Made by a program: the position numbers and the translations under genes. This document shows positions 33,882 through 41,960 of a DNA stretch of 64,000 nt, piece by piece; position 1 is the first letter of the stretch, and each line of letters begins with the position of its first letter. The DNA is taken from positions 1-64,000 of the forward strand of contig JAKFFF010000050.1 of NCBI GenBank assembly GCA_036677145.1, written 5' to 3'. The notes below the pieces were generated by a model. It saw nothing but the letters and a program-made list of their open reading frames with translations, made no database searches and was not told the DNA's origin. The DNA comes from CADEED01 sp036677145 (GTDB taxonomy: Bacteria > Pseudomonadota > Gammaproteobacteria > Steroidobacterales > Steroidobacteraceae).

Positions 33882-36731
33882 GTGGCCGACTACAAGAGCA
33901 CGATCAACCTTCCCGAAACCGGCTTTCCGATGAAGGCCGACCTGGCGCAGCGCGAGCCGAAGATTCTCGCCGAGTGGGAGAGCACGGGGCTGTACCAGAA
34001 GATTCGCGAGGCCGCGCGCGGCCGGCCGCGCTGGGTGCTGCACGACGGCCCGCCGTACGCCAACGGCGCCGCGCACCTCGGCCACTTCCTGAACAAGGTC
34101 CTCAAGGACATGGTGGTCAAGTCGCATCAGCTCGACGGCTACGACTCGCCCTATATCCCAGGTTGGGACTGCCACGGCCTGCCCATCGAACACCAGATCG
34201 AGAAGAAATTCGGCCGCGTGGGCAACAAGCTCAACGCGAAGGAATTCCGCGCCGCGTGCCGCAAATTCGCGGGCGAACAGGTCGACCTGCAGCGCGCCGA
34301 CTTCAAACGTTTCGGTGTGCTCGGCGACTGGGATCGGCCGTACCTCACGATGGATCCGCGTTTTGAAGCCCAGCAGATCCGCGCGCTCGGCCACATCATC
34401 CGCAATGGACACCTCTATAAGGGCGCGAAGCCGGTCTACTGGTGCCTCGATTGCCGTTCGTCGCTCGCCGAGGCGGAGGTCGAATACGAAGACAAGACTT
34501 CGCCGTCGGTGGACGTCGAGTTCCGCGTCGTCGACACCGCCGATCTCGCGCGCCGCGTGGGCATCAAGCCCGAGGTGCTCGGTACGCAGCCTGCGTCGTT
34601 GGTCATCTGGACCACGACTCCGTGGACGCTCCCGGCCAACGAAGCGGTCGCGCTGGGCGAAAAAATCGAATACGTGCTGCTGTGGGTGTCGCGAAACGGC
34701 CAGTCCGAATTGTTAGTCCTGGCGAACGAGCTGTTGGACGCGTGCCTCAAGCGCTACGGACTCGGCAAGGGGCAGGTTGTCGTGCAGTTCGAGGGCAAGG
34801 CGCTCGAACATCTGCAGCTCGAGCATCCGTTCCTGCCCAAACACGTGCCGGTGATCGTGGGTGAACACGTGACGCTGGACGCGGGCACGGGCGCCGTGCA
34901 CACCGCGCCCGCGCACGGCCAGGAGGACTTCGCGATCGGCCAGAAATACAGTCTGCCGGTAGACAATCCCGTGATGGGCGATGGTCGCTTCCGCGAGGGC
35001 ACTCCCTTCGTCGCCGGAGTGAAGGTGGACCAGGCCAACAAGATCCTCATCGACCTGCTGCTGTCGCGCGGGCGGCTGCTCAAACACGAGAACATCTCGC
35101 ACAGCTACCCGCACTGCTGGCGCCACCACACGCCGCTGATCTTCCGCGCGACTCCGCAATGGTTCATCAGCATGGACCAGAAGGGTCTGCGCGCGAATGC
35201 ACTGCGCGATATCCAGAAGGTGCAGTGGTTTCCGTCGTGGGGCGAGCAGCGGATCTCCAACATGATCAAGGACAGGCCCGACTGGTGCCTGTCGCGCCAG
35301 CGCACCTGGGGCGTGCCGATCACGCTCTTCGTGCACAAGGAAACGCAGGATCTGCACCCGCGCACCCAGGAACTGATCACGGAAGTCGCCAAGCGTGTGG
35401 AAAAGGACGGCATCGAAGTCTGGTTCGATCTCGATGCGCGCGAGTTGTTAGGCGACGACGCGGACAAATACGAGAAGGTCACCGACGTCATGGACGTGTG
35501 GGCCGACTCCGGGCTCTCGCACGAGTGCGTGCACTACACGCATCCCGATGAAGTGAAGCCGCCGGTGGAGATCTACCTCGAAGGCTCCGACCAGCATCGC
35601 GGCTGGTTCCATTCGTCGCTGTTGATGTCCGAAGCGTTGTACGAGCGCGCGCCGTACAAGTCCGTGTTGACCCACGGATTCACGGTCGACGAGAACGGGC
35701 GAAAGATGTCCAAGTCCCTCGGCAATGTGATCGTGCCGCAGAAGGTGATGTCGAGCTCGGGCGCGGACGTGCTGCGCTTGTGGATCGCGGCGACCGACTA
35801 TTCGAACGAGATGGCGCTGTCGGATGAAATCCTGAAGCGCATGTCCGAATCGTACCGGCGCATGCGCAATACCGTGCGCTATCTACTGGGCAGCTTCGCG
35901 GGCTTCGATCCCGCAACCGATGCCGTTCCCGTGGACCAGCTGGTGGCCATCGATCGCTGGGCCATCGCGCGCACGGCGGCGCTTCAAGAAGAGATCGTCG
36001 AGGCGTACCGCGGCTTCCAGTACCACCTGATCTACCAGAAGGTGCTCAATTTCTGCGTCGCGGACCTGGGTGGTTTCTATCTCGACCTGCTCAAGGACCG
36101 CCTGTACACCACGCCCCGAAAGGGTCACGCGCGGCGTTCGGCGCAGACCGCGCTGTTTCACATCGCCGAGGCGATGGTGCGCTGGCTCGCGCCCATCCTC
36201 TCGTTTACCGCGGAGGAGATCTGGAAGTCCATCCCGGGCAAACGCGGCGAGTCGGTGTTCCTCGAGACGTGGTACAAGCTGCCCGTCGCCGGTTCGTCAG
36301 GAGCACCTGATGCGATCGACTGGAACATGTTCATCGAGCTCAAGTCCGCGGTGGCGCAGGAGCTCGAGAAGCTGCGGGCTGCAGGCAACGTCGGCGGCTC
36401 TCTCGACGCCGAGGTCGAAGTGTTCGCGAAGGACGAGTTCCGCGAAAAACTCATGGCGCTGGGCGCGGAGTTGCGCTTCCTGCTGATCACTTCCGAGGCC
36501 GTCGTGAAACGCGTGAGTAATGCCGCGGGTCCGCCGGTCGGGGCGATCAAGGTCTCTGAGATCGCAAAGGACGGCGGCGTGTGGATCCGCGTGCAGGCAT
36601 CCGCGGCGCCCAAGTGCGAGCGCTGCTGGCATCACCGGCCGGATGTCGGATCGAACGCCGACCATCCGACGATTTGCGCGCGTTGCGTGGACAATCTGAA
36701 CGAACCGGGTGAGGCTCGGCAGCTCGTATGA
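33882..36731 (+). CDS. ileS: isoleucyl-tRNA synthetase
   Basis: A 949-residue class I aminoacyl-tRNA synthetase of the bacterial type. The HIGH motif reads HLGH in PYANGAAHLGHFLNK near residue 60-70, and KMSKS begins at Lys608. The editing domain lies between them. The C-terminal zinc site is present as CERCWHH and CARCVDN. The start is GTG (33882). Its stop overlaps the lspA start as ATGA. Confidence 0.98.
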   Translation: MADYKSTINLPETGFPMKADLAQREPKILAEWESTGLYQKIREAARGRPRWVLHDGPPYANGAAHLGHFLNKVLKDMVVKSHQLDGYDSPYIPGWDCHGLPIEHQIEKKFGRVGNKLNAKEFRAACRKFAGEQVDLQRADFKRFGVLGDWDRPYLTMDPRFEAQQIRALGHIIRNGHLYKGAKPVYWCLDCRSSLAEAEVEYEDKTSPSVDVEFRVVDTADLARRVGIKPEVLGTQPASLVIWTTTPWTLPANEAVALGEKIEYVLLWVSRNGQSELLVLANELLDACLKRYGLGKGQVVVQFEGKALEHLQLEHPFLPKHVPVIVGEHVTLDAGTGAVHTAPAHGQEDFAIGQKYSLPVDNPVMGDGRFREGTPFVAGVKVDQANKILIDLLLSRGRLLKHENISHSYPHCWRHHTPLIFRATPQWFISMDQKGLRANALRDIQKVQWFPSWGEQRISNMIKDRPDWCLSRQRTWGVPITLFVHKETQDLHPRTQELITEVAKRVEKDGIEVWFDLDARELLGDDADKYEKVTDVMDVWADSGLSHECVHYTHPDEVKPPVEIYLEGSDQHRGWFHSSLLMSEALYERAPYKSVLTHGFTVDENGRKMSKSLGNVIVPQKVMSSSGADVLRLWIAATDYSNEMALSDEILKRMSESYRRMRNTVRYLLGSFAGFDPATDAVPVDQLVAIDRWAIARTAALQEEIVEAYRGFQYHLIYQKVLNFCVADLGGFYLDLLKDRLYTTPRKGHARRSAQTALFHIAEAMVRWLAPILSFTAEEIWKSIPGKRGESVFLETWYKLPVAGSSGAPDAIDWNMFIELKSAVAQELEKLRAAGNVGGSLDAEVEVFAKDEFREKLMALGAELRFLLITSEAVVKRVSNAAGPPVGAIKVSEIAKDGGVWIRVQASAAPKCERCWHHRPDVGSNADHPTICARCVDNLNEPGEARQLV

Positions 36732-37264
36732 ACGAAACCGTCAAACCCGCGCATTGGAAACAGAGCGGCATCCGCTGGTTGTGGATCGCCGCGCTCGTCA
36801 TCATCGTCGACCAGATCACCAAGCTCTGGATCGAAAACAACATGGCGCTCGGCGAGCGGATCTATGTGCTGCCGGTGTTCGACATCGTGCGTGCGCACAA
36901 CCCGGGCGCCGCGTTCAGCTTCCTGGCGGACGCCGGGGGCTGGCAACGCTGGGTGTTCTCGCTCTTCGCGATCGGTGCGTCGATCGCGATCGTTTACTGG
37001 CTGCGCACCGTGGCGCTGAGCACTCATTCGCTGCTGGCGTGTGGTCTCGCGTTGATCCTCGGCGGTGCGGTGGGCAACGTGATCGACCGGCTGGAACATG
37101 GCTTCGTGGTGGACTTCGTGCACGTGCATTGGGGCGCGGCGTCTTTCCCGGCCTTCAACGTCGCCGATGCCGCCATCTCCATCGGCGCGGCGTTCGTGAT
37201 CATCGATGCCCTGCTCGATGCGCGGCGCGAGCGCGCGTTGCGCGCGGGCAAGAGCGGGTCGTGA
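36728..37264 (+). CDS. lspA: prolipoprotein signal peptidase
   Basis: A 178-residue four-helix membrane aspartyl protease that cleaves lipoprotein signal peptides. The catalytic aspartates lie in GNVIDRLEHG and in FPAFNVADAAI, and NPGAAFSFL is the conserved loop. It starts inside the ileS stop (ATGA) and ends inside the ispH start (GTGA), so all three are translationally coupled. Many gammaproteobacteria have an FKBP-type gene between lspA and ispH; here there is none. Confidence 0.98.
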   Translation: MNETVKPAHWKQSGIRWLWIAALVIIVDQITKLWIENNMALGERIYVLPVFDIVRAHNPGAAFSFLADAGGWQRWVFSLFAIGASIAIVYWLRTVALSTHSLLACGLALILGGAVGNVIDRLEHGFVVDFVHVHWGAASFPAFNVADAAISIGAAFVIIDALLDARRERALRAGKSGS

Positions 37265-38202
37265 AGATACTGCTCGCGAATCCGCGCGGCTTCTGCGCCG
37301 GTGTCGATCGGGCGATCGACATCGTGGAGCGCGCGCTGGCGATGTTCGGCGCGCCTATCTACGTCCGGCACGAAGTCGTGCACAACGTACACGTCGTCGA
37401 ACGCCTGCGCGGGCTCGGCGCGGTGTTCGTCGATGAGCTCGACCAGGTTCCGGACGGCACGACGGTGATCTTCTCAGCGCATGGCGTGCCGGCGGCGGTC
37501 GAGAACGAAGCCGCGCGCCGCGGACTTACCGTGTTCGACGCCACGTGCCCGCTCGTGACCAAGGTGCACATGGAAGTCGCGCGGTATGCGCGCGAAGGGC
37601 GTGACGTCGTGCTGATCGGCCACGCGGGCCACCCGGAAGTGGAAGGCACGATGGGCCGCTTCGACACCTCGTTCGGCGGGCGCATGCATCTCATCGAAAA
37701 CGTCGAGCAGGCGCGGGCGCTCGAGGTGCGCGATCCGGAGAAACTCGCGTTCGTCACGCAGACGACGCTGTCGGTCGACGACACGGCGGCGATCGTCAAT
37801 GCGCTGCGGGTGCGTTTCCCGACTCTCGCCAGTCCGCGGCGCGAGGACATCTGTTATGCCACGCAGAATCGCCAGGACGCGGTCAAAGAGCTGATTGCCA
37901 ATTGCGACGTGTTGCTCGTGGTCGGCTCGATCACCAGCAGCAATTCCAATCGCCTGCGCGAGCTGGCCGAGCGGGCGGGGCGCCCGGGTTACCTCATCGA
38001 CGATGCGTCATTCCTGAAGCGCGAATGGTTCGAGGGGAAGCAGGCGGTCGGTGTCACGGCCGGCGCGTCGGCGCCGGAAGAACTCGTGCAGCAGGTCATC
38101 ACGCGCCTGCGCGAATGGGGTGGCACCGCGGCCGAGGAGCAACACGGCCGCGAGGAACACGTGGTGTTCTCGTTGCCCCGGCAATTGCGCCGCGGCGCCT
38201 AG
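37261..38202 (+). CDS. ispH: 4-hydroxy-3-methylbut-2-enyl diphosphate reductase
   Basis: A 313-residue [4Fe-4S] enzyme, the last step of the MEP isoprenoid pathway. Cluster ligands are Cys12 in RGFCAGVDRA, Cys in DATCPLV near residue 96 and a third Cys in LIANCDVLLVVG near 200. The catalytic Glu is in HPEVEGTMG. GTG at 37261 overlaps the lspA stop. The last four bases overlap the 3' end of the converging pilin gene. Confidence 0.98.
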   Translation: MKILLANPRGFCAGVDRAIDIVERALAMFGAPIYVRHEVVHNVHVVERLRGLGAVFVDELDQVPDGTTVIFSAHGVPAAVENEAARRGLTVFDATCPLVTKVHMEVARYAREGRDVVLIGHAGHPEVEGTMGRFDTSFGGRMHLIENVEQARALEVRDPEKLAFVTQTTLSVDDTAAIVNALRVRFPTLASPRREDICYATQNRQDAVKELIANCDVLLVVGSITSSNSNRLRELAERAGRPGYLIDDASFLKREWFEGKQAVGVTAGASAPEELVQQVITRLREWGGTAAEEQHGREEHVVFSLPRQLRRGA

Positions 38203-38639
38203 CGCCAGCAATCTCCCGAGCGGTCGATGCCGGCGGCGTCGGCCGCGGTTCTCATGCCCACGTGATCGATGGTGAACGTCACGCAATGCGTATCGGCGGT
38301 TTGCGCGGCGGTCGCGCGGGCCGTCGCGATGAAGGCGAGGCCATCGGCCGCGGTCGCGAGCGAGAGTTGATAGTCCGGGTTGGCGGCGAGCGCGGGAAGT
38401 CCCAATCCCGCGGGCTCGGGCCGGGAGATCTCGGCGGTGGTTGCGTAGCGCGCGTTGCGTCCAAAGAATTTCTCCTGCGCGATCTGCACCTGCAAGAGCA
38501 TTTCCTTGGCGCTCGAGCGCCGCGTGCGCTGGACGTGTTGCTGCCACGACGGGATGGCTATGGCAACCAGCACCCCGAGTACGACGATCACGGTGAGCGT
38601 CTCGATCAACGTGAACCCGCGCTGCCGTGCGCGGTTCAT
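38199..38639 (-). CDS. pilE: type IV pilin-like protein, PilE
   Basis: A 146-residue prepilin. The leader MNRARQRG is followed by FTLIETLTVIVVLGVLVAIAIP, the class III signal cleaved by PilD after Gly8, leaving N-terminal Phe and Glu5. The C-terminal part has two Cys (THCVTF and GDCWR) that probably form the D-region disulfide. It is the last gene of the minor pilin operon; its ATG overlaps the pilX stop as ATGA. It converges with ispH over four bases. Confidence 0.92.
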   Translation of the reverse strand: MNRARQRGFTLIETLTVIVVLGVLVAIAIPSWQQHVQRTRRSSAKEMLLQVQIAQEKFFGRNARYATTAEISRPEPAGLGLPALAANPDYQLSLATAADGLAFIATARATAAQTADTHCVTFTIDHVGMRTAADAAGIDRSGDCWR

Positions 38640-39196
38640 GGGCTCGCCGCGTTTTCCGGCACGCGCCGCCAGAATGTCGTGAACGATTGACCGGCCTGCA
38701 GGCAACGACGGCCGGCCGCCTCTCCGCACGGGGCAGCGCCGCCGCCCGGCATCGCGGCCACGGACTCGATGAATTCGGCGGGCGCCGGCACGACGATCAT
38801 GAGTCCGCCGCGCTGCACCTCGCGCGCGCCGCGCGCGGATTGGCCAGTGCTCGTGATCTCGAAATGCGCGCCGGCCAGCAGCACCGCGGAATCCTGCGGC
38901 AGGTTCGCTTCGTAACCCGCGAACCGCGCCCGAACGTCGCAGTCGATGCCAGCGGCGATCGTCAGGTGCCTCTGCAATGGCACAGCCAGGTCGGAATGCG
39001 GCATCGTGAGCAGTTCCAGCGTTGCGAGTTCGATGCCGGCACGCGCGGCGTTCGCGGCATTCTCACGGAACAGTTCGTTCGAAGCCAGTGTGTGTTCGAT
39101 GCGCGCCGAACTCGCCGCGGCAAGGGCGAACAACGTGAGCAGGGCGAGCAGCAGCAAGGACACGATGAGTGCCGCGCCACGCGCTCGAGTCCTCAT
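38636..39196 (-). CDS. pilX: minor pilin assembly protein PilX
   Basis: A 186-residue protein beginning MRTRARGAALIVSLLLLALLT, the PilX N-terminal type with Ala-Ala-Leu after the Gly instead of Phe-Thr-Leu and no Glu5. This is normal for PilX/GspK-like tip components. Two Cys near the end (APCGEA and RRCLQA) may pair. It overlaps pilW upstream and pilE downstream by ATGA on each side. It helps prime type IV pilus assembly. Confidence 0.88.
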   Translation of the reverse strand: MRTRARGAALIVSLLLLALLTLFALAAASSARIEHTLASNELFRENAANAARAGIELATLELLTMPHSDLAVPLQRHLTIAAGIDCDVRARFAGYEANLPQDSAVLLAGAHFEITSTGQSARGAREVQRGGLMIVVPAPAEFIESVAAMPGGGAAPCGEAAGRRCLQAGQSFTTFWRRVPENAASP

Positions 39197-40239
39197 GATC
39201 GCGGCCCCCGCGGTCCGCCCTGCAGGACGACGGTTCGCGAAACCAGCGTGCGACGAAAAACCTGTTCCGCCGCGGCCGGCATGAATTCGGCATCGGCGTA
39301 TTGCCAGGTGCGTTCATCGCGGTGGCCGCGCTCGGAGGAATCCGCCCGAATGCGCATCCAGACGCGCACCGCGAGCGGCGGGAAATCGCGCAGTTCGACC
39401 GCACCCGGGTCGACGAACCTCGTCACGGCAACGTCCGACGCCGTGTCGGAGATGCCGAACTGAACCTGCAGGTCTTCCACTCCGGGCAGGATCTCCTCGT
39501 CGCGGAAGCGGGGCTCACCAGCGACCGCCGTGAGTGTCTTCGCCCGCAGCGCCGGCCAGCCTTCACGTTCCACCGAGTTGCGCGCGATGTAATAGGTACG
39601 CACGACCACGTCGAACACACGCCGGTCGGCGTCGAGCGCGCCGGGCGCGCGACCGTCCGCGAACAACACCTGTCCGGACTGCGTCGCGAAGCGGCGCGAA
39701 TAGAGCTGCAGCTTGCCGGGCGTGGGCGACGCAGGTTCGCCCGACGCGTGGCGCACCGTGAGGGTGTCCGCGCCGGGCACTGCGCCACCCGCCGACGCGG
39801 TGGGCGCGCATCGTGATGCGTCGACACCGGCGGCGAAATGATTGTTGGACGCCTCGACCGCAAGCGCCAGGTCGAGCGCGAAATTCCCGCCGCAATCATG
39901 CAACGACGACGGCAACGCCACGCGCGGCGCATCCTGGCGCAACGCGTCGCCGCCGGCGATCACACGCGCGAGATCGCCATCGCGCACGACGCTCAGGGTC
40001 GCCGGATCGAGCCCGAAGCCAAAGGAGCCGGCGTGTTCGAGGTCCTGCGCGACCACCGACACTGCGTGCCGGGCCTGGTCCTGCAGCTGCGTCATGCTTT
40101 CGTTTGCGTTCAGCAATTCGCGGCCATGCGCGAGCAGGGTGAACGCGCCTGCAAGCGTGATGCCGGCGATGGCGAGTGCGATCATCAGCTCGGGCATCGA
40201 CCATCCTCTGGTGAGGCGCCGCAGGGAATCAGCCCGCAC
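39193..40239 (-). CDS. pilW: minor pilin PilW
   Basis: A 348-residue prepilin, long as PilW proteins are. The leader MRADSLRRLTRG is followed by WSMPELMIALAIAG. Glu5 is kept, but the residue after the cleavage Gly is Trp rather than Phe or Met. The rest is a large beta-rich minor-pilin body. The GTG start at 40239 overlaps the pilV stop by a few bases and gives a normal 12-residue leader; the open frame runs further upstream through pilV and is not real. The stop overlaps pilX as ATGA. Confidence 0.88.
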   Translation of the reverse strand: MRADSLRRLTRGWSMPELMIALAIAGITLAGAFTLLAHGRELLNANESMTQLQDQARHAVSVVAQDLEHAGSFGFGLDPATLSVVRDGDLARVIAGGDALRQDAPRVALPSSLHDCGGNFALDLALAVEASNNHFAAGVDASRCAPTASAGGAVPGADTLTVRHASGEPASPTPGKLQLYSRRFATQSGQVLFADGRAPGALDADRRVFDVVVRTYYIARNSVEREGWPALRAKTLTAVAGEPRFRDEEILPGVEDLQVQFGISDTASDVAVTRFVDPGAVELRDFPPLAVRVWMRIRADSSERGHRDERTWQYADAEFMPAAAEQVFRRTLVSRTVVLQGGPRGPRS

Positions 40240-40645
40240 GTTGCAGAATCCGCACGACGATCGACGCGACACCATCCGCGTTGCGCGGTTCGGTCCAGCG
40301 GACGGTGATGTCGATCCGTTCCAGCTCTCCGGGACTCGAGGGCGGAAAGACTTCCAGCGCCGTTTCCAGGTTCGCCAGCATGCGCGCTTCGATTGCGCCC
40401 TGGGCCTGCCAGACCGCGAGTTCGGCGGCGTCGGGCACGGCGCTTTTCGCGCGCACGCGTCCGGCCAATTCGCTTGCGACGCCGAGCGCGAGTTCATGGC
40501 GCAGCGCGGCGCCGTTCTGGAACAAGCTCCACGCGAGCAGCGAAGCGCATCCCAACATGCCGACGGCCAGCACGAACAACGCGATCAACGCTTCCAGCAA
40601 GGTGAAGCCACCCGCGAAGCTCCAGGCCCGCCGGGGCGCGCTCAT
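40229..40645 (-). CDS. pilV: minor pilin PilV
   Basis: A 138-residue prepilin: a leader ending FAGG, then FTLLEALIALFVLAVGMLG, the PilV signature with Glu5 and the VGMLG helix. The body is short and ends with a predicted strand pair (IDITVRW, IVVRIL). It overlaps fimU (ATGA at 40642-40645) and pilW. It acts with the other minor pilins as the pilus tip and priming complex. Confidence 0.9.
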   Translation of the reverse strand: MSAPRRAWSFAGGFTLLEALIALFVLAVGMLGCASLLAWSLFQNGAALRHELALGVASELAGRVRAKSAVPDAAELAVWQAQGAIEARMLANLETALEVFPPSSPGELERIDITVRWTEPRNADGVASIVVRILQRAG

Positions 40646-41160
40646 GGACAACCCGCCGCGCCGGGTTCGGAGCGCGAACGCACACGCCCCGTCTGACTGA
40701 CGACAAGCTGGCGCCACGGCGCGCGCCCGGCTCCATCACAGATAGTTAGAGTGGCCGTCGCGCCGGCGAGCGCCACCGGCCAGAAGTGCACGCTGACGCG
40801 GTTGCTCGTCAGCAGCACGCCGGGCGGCAGGGTTCCGCGGGCGATCACGCGAGGACCCAAGGGTTCGTCGATGAAGACCATCCAGCGGTCCGTGGGCGCG
40901 GCGACCAACTGGCAGGCGTCGCCGCCGTCGGCCGGACAGAACGTGCCCCGGCGATTGCTGGTGATTGACGTCGCGCGCGCCTGCGCCAATGCGCCGGCCA
41001 CCTGCAGCGTTGCCGCACGGATGGAACCCCGGCGCAGCGTGTCCTGGAGCATGGGCGCGCACATGCCAGCGACGATGGCCAGGACGGCAAGGGCGCACAT
41101 CAGCTCGGTCAATGTGAAGCCGGCAGCTCGGCGGGCAGGGGGCGGAGTCGGGGTTGCCAT
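40642..41160 (-). CDS. fimU: GspH/FimT-type minor pilin (FimU)
   Basis: A 172-residue prepilin, first in the operon. The leader MATPTPPPARRAAG is followed by FTLTELMCALAVLAIVAGM. The GspH-type C-terminal domain follows, with TSNRRGTFCPADGGDACQ and a later LTICDG giving three or four Cys. FimU and FimT are close relatives, and the operon order fimU-pilV-pilW-pilX-pilE favours FimU. The ribosome site is weak. The gene diverges from the Fur-family gene about 100 bases away. Confidence 0.85.
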   Translation of the reverse strand: MATPTPPPARRAAGFTLTELMCALAVLAIVAGMCAPMLQDTLRRGSIRAATLQVAGALAQARATSITSNRRGTFCPADGGDACQLVAAPTDRWMVFIDEPLGPRVIARGTLPPGVLLTSNRVSVHFWPVALAGATATLTICDGAGRAPWRQLVVSQTGRVRSRSEPGAAGCP

Positions 41161-41248
41161 GGCGCCATGCTCGCGCGGCCGACGCCCCGCGCCGAGCCGC
41201 AAAAATGGCGGCTTCACGGCCATTTGCTTGGTGGCGGGAGTCCGGGCG

Positions 41249-41254
41249 TATACT
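41249..41254 (+). promoter_or_regulatory. -10 box directly before the Fur-family gene
   Basis: TATACT at 41249-41254 lies only eight bases before the ATG at 41263. A TTGCTT at 41224-41229 could be the -35 with a long 19-base spacer. If used, transcription would begin at or next to the start codon. Confidence 0.5.
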
Positions 41255-41262
41255 TCGCCCGC

Positions 41263-41697
41263 ATGCCGCATATGGAAGCAGAGCCCATCTCGCACGAGGC
41301 GCTGACCCAGCGACTCATGGGTCATGGCGTAAGACCCACCGCCCAACGCCTGCGAATCGCGGCGCTGCTGCTGGGACGCCCACAACACCTTTCCGCCGAC
41401 CAGGTCCTCGCCGGACTGCGTAGCCAGGGTTTGCGCGTGTCGAAGGCAACGGTCTACAACACGCTGAACTTGTTCGCAGCCTCCGGCCTGATCCGTCAGC
41501 TCTCGGTTGGCAATGACCGTTGCTGGTTCGACTCGAATACCGACTCGCACTACCACTTCCACGATCTCGACACCGGCGCGCTGATGGACGTCAGCCTGCG
41601 GGACGTGGAATTTCAGCGTTTACCTGAGCCGCCGCCGGGCATGCAGGTCGACGGCATCGAGCTGGTCATTCGATTGCGTCGCAGAACGGCTGCCTGA
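41263..41697 (+). CDS. Fur-family transcriptional regulator lacking the Cys zinc sites
   Basis: A 144-residue metal-responsive repressor. The winged helix covers about residues 12-90 (GVRPTAQRLRIAALLL, SKATVYNTLNLFAASGLI). The dimerisation part keeps the histidine site SHYHFHDLDTG, but the CxxC pairs that hold structural zinc in Fur and Zur are absent; the protein's only Cys is in NDRCWFD. This resembles Irr-like Fur members, so iron or haem control is possible but not shown. ATG at 41263 or 41272; the longer frame from 41167 overlaps the promoter. A hairpin follows its stop. Confidence 0.9.
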   Translation: MPHMEAEPISHEALTQRLMGHGVRPTAQRLRIAALLLGRPQHLSADQVLAGLRSQGLRVSKATVYNTLNLFAASGLIRQLSVGNDRCWFDSNTDSHYHFHDLDTGALMDVSLRDVEFQRLPEPPPGMQVDGIELVIRLRRRTAA

Positions 41698-41722
41698 AGC
41701 CCCGTTTTGCGCAAGCGGGGCT
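41698..41722 (+). terminator. hairpin after the Fur-family gene
   Basis: AGCCCCG (41698-41704) pairs with CGGGGCT (41716-41722), starting one base after the stop codon, and the loop contains the palindrome TTGCGCAA. There is no T-run, so it is only a probable terminator. Confidence 0.5.
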
Positions 41723-41766
41723 CCATGGCCGCCGTTTCAGCGCTTCCATCGCCCTTCCCACGCCAT

Positions 41767-41772
41767 TAGAAT
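41767..41772 (+). promoter_or_regulatory. -10 box of the tRNA-Thr promoter
   Basis: TAGAAT followed by GCGCGCC, almost the same -10 and discriminator as the rplU promoter. It lies 34 bases before the tRNA; the -35 region (TTCCAT at 17 bases) is poor. Confidence 0.5.
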
Positions 41773-41806
41773 GCGCGCCCTCAAAGCCGGGATGCCGGAT
41801 TGATTC

Positions 41807-41882
41807 GCCCTCTTAGCTCAGCTGGTAGAGCACCTCATTCGTAATGAGGGGGTCATCTGTTCGAATCAGATAGAGGGCACCA
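41807..41882 (+). tRNA. tRNA-Thr (CGT)
   Basis: A 76-base cloverleaf with acceptor stem GCCCTCT/AGAGGGC, D arm GCTC/GAGC, anticodon stem CCTCA/TGAGG around TTCGTAA (anticodon CGT) and T loop TTCGAAT. The CCA end is encoded (41880-41882). Confidence 0.97.
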
Positions 41883-41898
41883 GCTTTCGCAAGTGAAT

Positions 41899-41930
41899 AA
41901 GGCCACCGGCAGACGGTGGCCTTACTTTTT
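41899..41930 (+). terminator. rho-independent terminator after tRNA-Thr
   Basis: AAGGCCACCG (41899-41908) pairs perfectly with CGGTGGCCTT (41914-41923) around a five-base loop, followed by ACTTTTT. A strong intrinsic terminator 16 bases after the tRNA. Confidence 0.92.
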
Positions 41931-41960
41931 CGACTTTGGATCGTTGTACCTTCCCGGCGG

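Noticed and set aside
36709..38202. 497-residue frame covering lspA and ispH
   Set aside because: The N-terminal part is the antisense-like shadow of lspA in another frame; ispH starts at GTG 37261 with its conserved N-terminus.
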